Below are positions 38,372 through 48,497 of a stretch of 64,000 nucleotides of DNA, in pieces. Positions within the stretch are counted from its first letter, which is position 1, and each line of letters begins with the position of its first letter. This stretch comes from Synanceia verrucosa (Eukaryota > Chordata > Actinopteri > Perciformes > Synanceiidae). The stretch lies in the NCBI GenBank assembly GCA_029721515.1, contig CM056556.1, forward strand, positions 7,006,501-7,070,500, in the 5' to 3' direction. Below the pieces are notes generated by a model that worked only from the letters and a program-made list of their open reading frames with translations, had not been told where the DNA came from and ran no database searches. The position numbers and the translations under genes were made by a program.

Positions 38372-39381
38372 CATCACGATAAAATATAGATATTTTTAGA
38401 TATTTCTTGAGAATTTACACTGCCAATTCATTCAATAGGCTACAAGAAAGTGTTTTCATGACTTTTTTCAACATTTTAAAATTTGACATTTTTCACTTTT
38501 TTTGACATACTATAGTATGACGTTTTTTTATCAGTTTTTGCAACATGCTAAAATATGTCTTTTTTACTATCCATTAAAATAAATTACACTGCCAATTCAT
38601 TCAATAGGCTACAAGAAAGTGTTTTCATGACTTTTTTCAACATTTTAAAATTTGACATTTTCACTTTTTTCGACATACTATAGTATGATGTTTTTCATCA
38701 CTTTTTGCAAAGTACTAAAATATGTCTTTTTACTACTTTTCATAAGAAATTACACTGCCACATCATTCAATTGGCTAAAATGAGGCATTTTGATGACTTT
38801 GTCTGACATTTTAAAAATTGACATTTTCCACTTTTTTTCAACATGCTATAGTATGATGTTTTTCATCACTTTTTGCAAAGTACTAAAATATGTCTTTTTA
38901 CTACTTTTCTTAAGAAATTACACTGCCACATCATTCAATTGGCTAAAATGAGGCATTTTGATGACTTTCTGAGACATTTTAAAATTTGACATTTTTCACT
39001 TTTTTTGACATACTATAGTATGACGTTTTTTTTCATCAGTTTTTGCAACATGCTAAAATATGTCTTTTTTACTATCCATTAAAATAAATTACACTGCCAA
39101 TTCATTCAATAGGCTACAAGAAAGTGTTTTCATGACTTTTTTCAACATTTTAAAATTTTACATTTTTCACTTTTTTCGACATACTATAGTATGATGTTTT
39201 TCATCACTTTTTGCAAAATTCTAAAATATGTCTTTTTACTACTTTTCATAAGAAATTACACTGCCACATCATTCAATTGCCTAAAATGAGGCATTTTGAT
39301 GACTTTGTCTGACATTTTCAAAAATTGACATTTTCCACTTTTTTCAACATGCTATAGTATGACTTCTCTCTTCAATTTTTG
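38372..39381 (+). repeat. canonical six-monomer higher-order repeat, about 1,010 bp
   Basis: Monomer order is CB hybrid, B, A, A', B, A. The A-to-A' joint has the marker CTTTTTTTCAACATGCTATA and the last A has CAATTGCCTAAAATGAGG. The same order and the same diagnostic variants recur in the units that start at 42065 and 43073, and, with a pure C in first position, at 41054 and 31488. Confidence 0.8.
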
Positions 39382-41053
39382 CATCACGATAAAATATAGA
39401 TATTTTTAGATATTTCTTGAGAATTTACACTGCCAATTCATTCAATAGGCTACAAGAAAGTGTTTTCATGACTTTTTTCAACATTTTAAAATTTGACATT
39501 TTTCACTTTTTTTGACATACTATAGTATGACGTTTTTTTATCAGTTTTTGCAACATGCTAAAATATGTCTTTTTTACTATCCATTAAAATAAATTACACT
39601 GCCAATTCATTCAATAGGCTACAAGAAAGTGTTTTCATGACTTTTTTCAACATTTTAAAATTTGACATTTTCCACTTTTTTCGACATACTATAGTATGAT
39701 GTTTTTCATCACTTTTTGCAAAATACTAAAATATGTCTTTTTACTACTTTTCTGAAGAAATTACACTGCCACATCATTCAATTGGCTAAAATGAGGCATT
39801 TTGATGACTTTGACATTTTAAAAATTGACATTTTCCACTTTTTTCAACATGCTATAGTATGACTTCTCTCTTCACTTTTTGCATCACGATAAAATATAGA
39901 TATTTTTAGATCTTTCTTGAGAATTTACACTGCCAATTCATTCAATAGGTTATAACAAGGCATTTTGATGACTTTCTGTGACATTTTAAAAATTGACATT
40001 TTTCACTTTTTTCGACATACTATAATGTGATATTTTTCATCACTTTTTGCAAAGTACTAAAATATGTCTTTTTACTACTTTTCTTAAGAAATTACACTGC
40101 CACATCATTCAATTGCCTAAAATGAGGCATTTTGATGACTTTCTGAGACATTTTAAAATTTGACATTTTTCACTTTTTTTGACATACTATAGTATGACGT
40201 TTTTCATCACTTTTTGCAACATTCTAAAATATGTCTTTTTTACTATCCATTTAAATAAATTACACTGCCAATTCATTCAATAGGCTACAAGAAAGTGTTT
40301 TCATGACTTTTTTCAACATTTTAAAATTTGACATTTTTCACTTTTTTCGACATACTATAGTATGATGTTTTTCATCACTTTTTGCAAAATACTAAAATAT
40401 GTCTTTTTACTACTTTTCTTAAGAAATTACACTGCCACATCATTCAATTGGCTAAAATGAGGCATTTTGATGACTTTCTGAGACATTTTAAAATTTGACA
40501 TTTTTCACTTTTTTCGACATACTATAATGTGATATTTTTCATCACTTTTTGCAAAGTACTAAAATATGTCTTTTTACTACTTTTCTTAAGAAATTACACT
40601 GCCACATCATTCAATTGGCTAAAATGAGGCATTTTGATGACTTTCTGAGACATTTTAAAATTTGACATTTTTCACTTTTTTGACATACTATAGTATAACG
40701 TTTTTTTATCAGTTTTTGCAACATGCTAAAATATGTCTTTTTTACTATCCATTAAAATAAATTACACTGCCAATTCATTCAATAGGCTACAAGAAAGTGT
40801 TTTCATGACTTTTTTCAACATTTTAAAATTTGACATTTTTCACTTTTTTCGATATACCATAGTATGATATTTTTCATCACTTTTTGCAAAGTACTAAAAT
40901 ATGTCTTTTTACTACTTTTCTTAAGAAATTACACTGCCACATCATTCAATTGGCTAAAATGAGGCATTTTGATGACTTTCTGAGACATTTTAAAAATGGA
41001 CATTTTCCACTTTTTTCAACATACTATAGTATGACTTCTGTCATCACTTTTTG

Positions 41054-44000
41054 CATCACGATAAAATATAGATATTTTTAGATCTTTCTTGAGAATTTAC
41101 ACTGCCAATTCATTCAATAGGTTATAACAAGGCATTTTGATGACTTTCTGTGACATTTTAAAATTTGACATTTTTTACTTTTTTTGACATACTATAGTAT
41201 GATGTTTTTCATCACTTTTTGCAACATTCTAAAATATGTCTTTTTTACTATCCATTTAAATAAATTACACTGCCAATTCATTCAATAGGCTACAAGAAAG
41301 TGTTTTCATGACTTTTTTCAACATTTTAAAATTTGACATTTTTCACTTTTTTCGACATACTATAGTATGATGTTTTTCATCACTTTTTGCAAAGTACTAA
41401 AATATGTCTTTTTACTACTTTTCATGAGAAATTACACTGCCACATCATTCAATTGGCTAAAACGAGGCATTCTGATGACTTTGTCTGACATTTTAAAAAT
41501 TGACATTTTCCACTTTTTGTCAACATGCTATAGTATGATGTTTTTCATCACTTTTTGCAAAATACTAAAATATGTCTTTTTACTACTTTTCTTAAGAAAT
41601 TACACTGCCACATCATTCAATTGGCTAAAATGAGGCATTTTGATGACTTTCTGAGACATTTTAAAATTTGACATTTTTCACTTTTTTTCGACATACTATA
41701 GTATGACGTTTTTTTTTATCAGTTTTTGCACCATGCTAAAATATGTCTTTTTTACTATCCGTTAAAATAAATTACACTGCCAATTCATTCAATAGGCTAC
41801 AAGAAAGCGTTTTCATTACTTTTTTCAACATTTTAAAATTTGACATTTTTCACTTTTTTCGACATACTATAGTATGATGTTTTTCATCACTTTTTGCAAA
41901 ATTCTAAAATATGTCTTTTTACTACTTTTCATAAGAAATTACACTGCCACATCATTCAATTGCCTAAAATGAGGCATTTTGATGACTTTGTCTGACATTT
42001 TCAAAAATTGACATTTTCCACTTTTTTCAACATGCTATAGTATGACTTCTCTCTTCACTTTTTGCATCACGATAAAATATAGATATTTTTAGATATTTCT
42101 TGAGAATTTACACTGCCAATTCATTCAATAGGCTACAAGAAAGTGTTTTCATGACTTTTTCAACATTTTAAAATTTGACATTTTTCACTTTTTTTGACAT
42201 ACTATAGTATGACGTTTTTTTATCAGTTTTTGCAACATGCTAAAATATGTCTTTTTTACTATCCATTAAAATAAATTACACTGCCAATTCATTCAATAGG
42301 CTACAAGAAAGTGTTTTCATGACTTTTTTCAACATTTTAAAATTTGACATTTTCACTTTTTTCGACATACTATAGTATGATGTTTTTCATCACTTTTTGC
42401 AAAGTACTAAAATATGTCTTTTTACTACTTTTCATAAGAAATTACACTGCCACATCATTCAATTGGCTAAAATGAGGCATTTTGATGACTTTGTCTGACA
42501 TTTTAAAAATTGACATTTTCCACTTTTTTTCAACATGCTATAGTATGATGTTTTTCATCACTTTTTGCAAAGTACTAAAATATGTCTTTTTACTACTTTT
42601 CTTAAGAAATTACACTGCCACATCATTCAATTGGCTAAAATGAGGCATTTTGATGACTTTCTGAGACATTTTAAAATTTGACATTTTTCACTTTTTTTGA
42701 CATACTATAGTATGACGTTTTTTTTATCAGTTTTTGCAACATGCTAAAATATGTCTTTTTTACTATCCATTAAAATAAATTACACTGCCAATTCATTCAA
42801 TAGGCTACAAGAAAGTGTTTTCATGACTTTTTTCAACATTTTAAAATTTTACATTTTTCACTTTTTTCGACATACTATAGTATGATGTTTTTCATCACTT
42901 TTTGCAAAATTCTAAAATATGTCTTTTTACTACTTTTCATAAGAAATTACACTGCCACATCATTCAATTGGCTAAAATGAGGTATTTTGATGACTTTGTC
43001 TGACATTTTCAAAAATTGACATTTTCCACTTTTTTCAACATGCTATAGTATGACTTCTCTCTTCACTTTTTGCATCACGATAAAATATAGATATTTTTAG
43101 ATCTTTCTTGAGAATTTACACTGCCAATTCATTCAATAGGCTACAAGAAAGTGTTTTCATGACTTTTTTCAACATTTTAAAATTTGACATTTTTCACTTT
43201 TTTTGACATACTATAGTATGACGTTTTTTTATCAGTTTTTGCAACATGCTAAAATATGTCTTTTTTACTATCCATTAAAATAAATTACACTGCCAATTCA
43301 TTCAATAGGCTACAAGAAAGTGTTTTCATGACTTTTTTCAACATTTTAAAATTTGACATTTTCACTTTTTTCGACATACTATAGTATGATGTTTTTGCAA
43401 AGTACTAAAATATGTCTTTTTACTACTTTTCATAAGAAATTACACTGCCACATCATTCAATTGGCTAAAATGAGGCATTTTGATGACTTTCTGAGACATT
43501 TTAAAAATTGACATTTTCCACTTTTTTCAACATACTATAGTATGATGTTTTTCATCGCTTTTTGCAAAACACTAAAATATGTCTTTTTACTACTTTTCTT
43601 AAGAAATTACACTGCCACATCATTCAATTGGCTAAAATGAGGCATTTTGATGACTTTCTGAGACATTTTAAAATTTGACATTTTTCACTTTTTTGACATA
43701 CTATAGTATAACGTTTTTTTTATCAGTTTTTGCAACATGCTAAAATATGTCTTTTTTACTATCCATTAAAATAAATTACACTGCCAATTCATTCAATAGG
43801 CTACAAGAAAGTGTTTTCATGACTTTTTTCAACATTTTAAAATTTTACATTTTTCACTTTTTTCGACATACTATAGTATGATGTTTTTCATCACTTTTTG
43901 CAAAATTCTAAAATATGTCTTTTTACTACTTTTCATAAGAAATTACACTGCCACATCATTCAATTGCCTAAAATGAGGCATTTTGATGACTTTGTCTGAC

Positions 44001-44068
44001 ATTTTCAAAAATTGACATTTTCCACTTTTTTCAACATGCTATAGTATGACTTCTCTCTTCAATTTTTG
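41054..44068 (+). repeat. three consecutive six-monomer higher-order repeats
   Basis: Class C markers at 41054, 42065, 43073 and 44069 give spacings of 1,011, 1,008 and 996 bp. The short last spacing is explained by loss of about 15 bp near 43390, where GATGTTTTTGCAAAGTAC lacks the usual CATCACTTT. By eye the units are nearly identical over long runs, while monomers inside a unit differ clearly. Confidence 0.8.
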
Positions 44069-44865
44069 CATCACGATAAAATATAGATATTTTTAGATAT
44101 TTCTTGAGAATTTACACTGCCAATTCATTCAATAGGCTACAAGAAAGTGTTTTCATGACTTTTTTCAACATTTTAAAATTTGACATTTTTCACTTTTTTT
44201 GACATACTATAGTATGACGTTTTTTTATCAGTTTTTGCAACATGCTAAAATATGTCTTTTTTACTATCCATTAAAATAAATTACACTGCCAATTCATTCA
44301 ATAGGCTACAAGAAAGTGTTTTCATGACTTTTTTCAACATTTTAAAATTTGACATTTTCACTTTTTTCGACATACGATGATGTATGATGTTTTTCATCAC
44401 TTTTTGCAAAGTACTAAAATATGTCTTTTTACTACTTTTCATAAGAAATTACACTGCCACATCATTCAATTGGCTAAAATGAGGCATTTTGATGACTTTG
44501 TCTGACATTTTAAAAATTGACATTTTCCACTTTTTTTCAACATGCTATAGTATGACATTTTTCATCAGTTTTTGCAACATGCTAAAATATGGCTTTTTGA
44601 CTCATTTTTCCAAGATATTACATTGCCAATTTATACAATATGCTGTACTAATGCATTTTGATGACGTTCTGTGACATTTTAAAATTTGACATTTTTCACT
44701 TTTTTGACATACTATAGTATGATGTTTTTCATCACTTTTTGCAACATGCTAAAATATTGATTTTTTTTTTAGATCTTTCTTTGAGAAATTACACTGTCAA
44801 TTCTTTCATCAGGCTATAATAGCGCTTTTTGATGAAACTATCTGACATTTCAAAATTTGCTCATC

Positions 44866-45115
44866 GCAGGGCACACAGAGACAGACAACCATTCATACTC
44901 ACCCACAATTTAAATTAGCCAATTAACCTAATCCCTGTGTGTGTTTTTGGGTAGTGGGAGGAAGCCAAACTATCCGGAGTGAACCCACGCAGATACGGGG
45001 AGAACATGCAAACTCCACACAGAAAGGCCCCAAGCCGGGTATCGAACAAGGTACCTTCTTATTGTGGGGCAACAGTGCTAACCACTACACCACCGCGTCA
45101 CCCAGTATGTGCCAT
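44866..45115. mobile_element. common teleost dispersed repeat abutting the array end (class unresolved)
   Basis: The wording 'cacacagagacagacaacca', 'gtgggaggaagcc', 'cggggagaacatgcaaactc', 'cacacagaaaggcccc' and 'gtgctaaccactacaccacc' is that of a very abundant fish interspersed repeat that I recognise by text but cannot place in a class. It starts within a few bases of the last recognisable satellite sequence. Open frames across it are chance. Confidence 0.7.
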
Positions 45116-47456
45116 GACTAGCATATTTCCTCCTAAAATGGGTTTATCCTATTTACAAAGACCAACTTACAGTATTTGATTAGTTGAATACATAATTTGT
45201 ATTCAAATTCCGGTACAGCTAATACAGAGTACTTACTTTTAAATGGTATTTAAGCCACAGAAAATCTGCCAACAGGGTGATGCATGTACGCTAATGTAGG
45301 AAACATTCCTAGACGTCAGCAAAAGTTAGCTGTAAAGTAGTAATACAGCAAACGTGTTTGTTTGTGTGGCCATTCAACGTCTGACTGACCTCATAATTCA
45401 GTTGTTGTTTTCTTCCAGCCACTTTTCTTGTCACATCTTGTCATCCATACATCTTTATGAAGCAGGTTCATGGGGCTGCTGTTACTGTTGAGTTGACAGA
45501 CACAATAAATAAGAAAAAAAACAAACACTTCATGAATGTGTTAGGGTTAGAGGCACAGTGGCTGTACTCATTTGACATCACATTGTCTAACTTTAAAGCA
45601 AGGTATCTGTGTCTGCCTGTATATCCTTCACATCTTTTGAAAACTGTCAGATCGATCGACTTTATACTTGCCAGGTGTATTGATGGGGACTCTGTGTAGT
45701 ACTTTGACAAATTTGGTGCAATCTGGAACCACAATATGGCCCATATTAATAAACAAGCAAACAGTGCTCTGTGCGGCAGAGGGGCTGGAGCTTTAGGGCT
45801 TTGTGCAGTCCAGCAGGTACCATGGCTGTGGGACAGCATTTCGCTTTTGCTGCTGGAACCTGGAAATGACCTGCTAATGCCAAATGGATGCTGGATAATA
45901 TTACAACTAAACCTCTCTTCACTTCCCTGGAGTCAAGACAAAGATGCCAAGATGCAAAGTGGAAGCTGAATTGAACCAGAAAGCATCATGAACATTTTGT
46001 GAAACTTGACTTCAACTGTATAAAATGAGCTCTAGGATAATCAAAGCCTTATGAAATGTTAAATCCACAAACTAGACTAGGCAATCAGTATCTGCGTTCC
46101 CTTTGTATGTTGACAATAAGAGGGTTTGTGATCAGTTGCCAGAACAGATGCTCACCATCCCACCACTGACAAATGCAATTCTTGCAGAAATCTCCAGAGA
46201 ATGAATATGGCCATCACAAACTGTAAATGTAATGTAGTAAGAAGTAGTAATGTAGTAATGTAATAAGAACTTGCGCACTCTCAAATTATGTTTTGATCAT
46301 ACTACATCCTACTCAAAAAAAATTTAAAAACCTGCTTAGAAATATATTTGTAATCAGCAATCTTTACTTAAAAAAAACACTAAACATGCTCTTTCCTCGC
46401 ATATCAGTGAGAAAGACAAAAGTATGTTTCTGTAGTATCATAATTTATCTTTGATGTGGTTTTGCCTTTAAATAACTATTCCTACCAAAGGGGTGAGCTT
46501 ATCCAACCCTCACGTTTGTTGTGCATTCGTGACATCCGGTCATAAACAAGCTAAAGCATCCAGTCTATTCCTCAGGGAAAGAGTGCATCACAATATATAA
46601 TGCCAACTGGTCTGCTCTTTCAAGTGTGTGACACGTTGGTTTTCATAATAGGTGCCTATTCAAAACACAGCCCAGGGCCTGTTCCACTGGCTCCTAACTA
46701 ATGCACCATTAAACTCCTCATTTTCTTATTTATTCTGCTCCTGAGGCTCAGATAAATTAATGGGTATGTAATGACAGTGCAGTCTTTGGTATGCAAGTGT
46801 TTTTTTTCATGTGTATAATATTTTACTTTATGTAGAAAAAATGTTAAGAAAAAGTATGCCACTGAGAGAAAATGTTGAAGAGTAGCCTTGTTGGTTATTG
46901 CCCATGTTCACATCATAGACAAAGGCAATTTCAAGCAATGTAATTCACATTTTTCTGTGGGATGTGACCATACAATACTAAAGCAATCTATCTGAGATGT
47001 AGTTACAGATCGGAGATGACAATTTACTGTATACTACAACCTAGTGTTACAAAGGGGAAATGAAATCTCTTTTAGTAATGGCAGATTTCCTGAGCAGCTG
47101 TACATTCTTATACCCTTTAACTTACATGGTCAGATCCAGTGTTATCAATTGAGGCTAACATGTTGAAAACAAGTTCATATGGAGCAGGCACAGAATGTCT
47201 AGAATGTTCTGGTAAGTTTTTTTTTTTTTTTACTGAGAGGCATGCTCTAGATTTATCAGCCAAAAAGAGAAAAAATACCATTTTTCGTGGTATTTGATGA
47301 TGCACCTGACAGGTCCTCTTTCAAAGTCAGATACTACACCATGGCAGATTAATTCAAAATCAGAATACTGATAATTGTGTTAACTAACACAATTATAGTG
47401 TCTGTAGTTGTGTAGATAAAAAAATTGTCCATGAATCTTTTTGAGACACAGTGAAC
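45116..47456. other. non-coding, with a possible decayed repeat
   Basis: No gene. The block at about 45580-45770, with 'ctgtcagatcgatcgacttt' and 'ggtgcaatctggaaccacaa', resembles a dispersed fish repeat, without termini I can define. The rest is AT-rich. Confidence 0.45.
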
Positions 47457-48497
47457 CAATATTATAGCCTAGAAATCTAGACGCAGCCTAGCGGCAGAAA
47501 ATAGCCTAGCAGGATGGCCTAGTGGCGCACCATGGGAGCTAATCCTGTCTGTCGGACCCATCACAACGTTCTATCTGCGCAGCGAGTCATTGGGGCGGGA
47601 TTAGCCCGATGACAACAGGGCTGCTCAACGCTGGAGATAGCAGAACAACCAAGATGGCTGTGGCTAACGAACAGCGGTCGTTTGACTCGGCTCTGTCATC
47701 GATTTTGGAAGACTTAGACTTGGGCTTTTCTTTGAAAGTTGAGCAGAAAAAAAACACTTAAGTCATTCATTTTAAAGAAGGGTGTATTTGCTGTTTTCCT
47801 GACTGGCTGCTTGGCTAGGGTGGCCATTTCCACAACACCAAAAAGAAGGACACATTTCTGCAGCAGATACCTTGTCATCTTCAGGCGATGTTGCTTCCTG
47901 AAAAAACAACCGGAGGGAGGAAGTGCCTGCAGCCCATCTGTTGCTTTTATGTTTCTCCATGCTAACATGCCTTTAAATGGCCGTCTTTCCATGTTTGCTA
48001 ACCTCCACATCACAGCGACAAAGTGTGCAATAGGCATGCAAATCGTCTTTGCTACTTTTGCTGACAAATGTGTCCGTCTTTTCGGCATTTTAACATTCCG
48101 TTAACGAGATGAGACCCCGGCACAGCTAGCACATGGGAAAATGGGGCGGCTTGTTTACATTGTCAACCAATGAGAAATCAGAGAAATTAGTGACACCACT
48201 TTAAGGCCAATCATTTTTTTTAACCAATCTTACACCGTTGGACGATATGCAGCGTTGTGTTGAATTGCAACTCCAAAAAGGAGGACAAATAAGTGTCCAG
48301 CTTGAGGCTAACTCGGTCTAACATACCAGCTGGCTCCGCTGGCAGCGTCACATTGTCTGTTGCTCTGATTGGTCATAGCGCTGGCCTATTAAGTGCAGAG
48401 GCAGTTTGAACGACAATGGTTGGTCACACCCACAGCCTTCAACTCTGCCTACGGACTGCCCCCAGACTATACATTTCATGTCAGGCTAACAATATTA
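47457..48497. mobile_element. 1,025-bp DNA transposon with 8-bp target duplication
   Basis: CAATATTA occurs at 47457-47464 and again at 48490-48497, flanking a 1,025-bp insert. The left end begins TAGCCTAGAAATCTAGACGC; the reverse complement of the right end begins TTAGCCTGACATGAAATGTA, an imperfect terminal inverted repeat with small gaps. An 8-bp duplication fits hAT or P-type families; the ends are too diverged to choose. The element is less AT-rich than its surroundings and carries a broken helicase-like frame at 47654-47812. Confidence 0.65.
47654..47812 (+). pseudogene. broken RecQ-like helicase N-terminal fragment inside the transposon
   Basis: The ATG at 47654 opens a frame with LSSILEDLDLGFSL. 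An A-run near 47747-47754 shifts the frame, so the first frame stops at 47761. The next frame continues as LKSFILKKGVFAVFLTGC. This resembles the start of a RecQ-type helicase domain just before its ATP-binding loop (family form LPTGxGKS). Here Pro is replaced, the Gly-Lys-Ser part is missing and similarity stops near 47812. Both frame break and missing loop make it non-functional. The family call rests on general resemblance to helicase-like proteins common in fish genomes. Confidence 0.45.

Larger units (their letters stand above)
23575..44865 (+). repeat. about 21-kb satellite array, ~168-bp monomer with higher-order repeats
   Basis: Head-to-tail monomers, mostly 165-170 bp, repeat throughout; all monomers I inspected point the same way. 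Each carries CATACTATAGTATG and the frame GACATTTTTCACTTTTTTCG ... ATCACTTTTTGCAA ... CTAAAATATGTC. Classes differ in the middle. A: 'actacttttcataagaaatt' with 'ggctaaaatgaggc'. B: 'actatccatttaaataaatt' with 'ggctacaagaaagtg'. C: 'catcacgataaaatatagat' with 'ggttataacaagg'. D: 'tttttccaagatattacatt' with 'tgctgtactaatgc'. Class C markers occur 22 times at near-multiples of 168 bp. Roughly 120 monomers are estimated by length. DNA is AT-rich with T in excess on this strand. A LINE interrupts the array at 23824-24620. It codes for nothing: the open frames inside are repetitions of the same monomer frame. Confidence 0.97.

Noticed and set aside
23575..44865. Possible CRISPR-like array
   Set aside because: Regular repeats exist, but the whole ~168-bp unit is repeated with no unique spacers, and the setting is vertebrate. 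It is a satellite.
23575..44865. CENP-B box as direct evidence for a centromere
   Set aside because: I looked for a TTCG....CGGG-type motif in the monomer. The TTTTTTCGACATAC wording shares only TTCG, so no claim is made.
44979..45179. Possible tRNA-like sequence (GGGTATCGAAC...) and overlapping frames
   Set aside because: The words belong to a common dispersed repeat. No acceptor stem or anticodon arm can be formed around them.
47714..48104. Overlapping frames of about 120 codons on both strands
   Set aside because: They lie inside the 1,025-bp transposon. Only the short helicase-like part up to about 47812 has any resemblance to a protein, and it is frameshifted and truncated.
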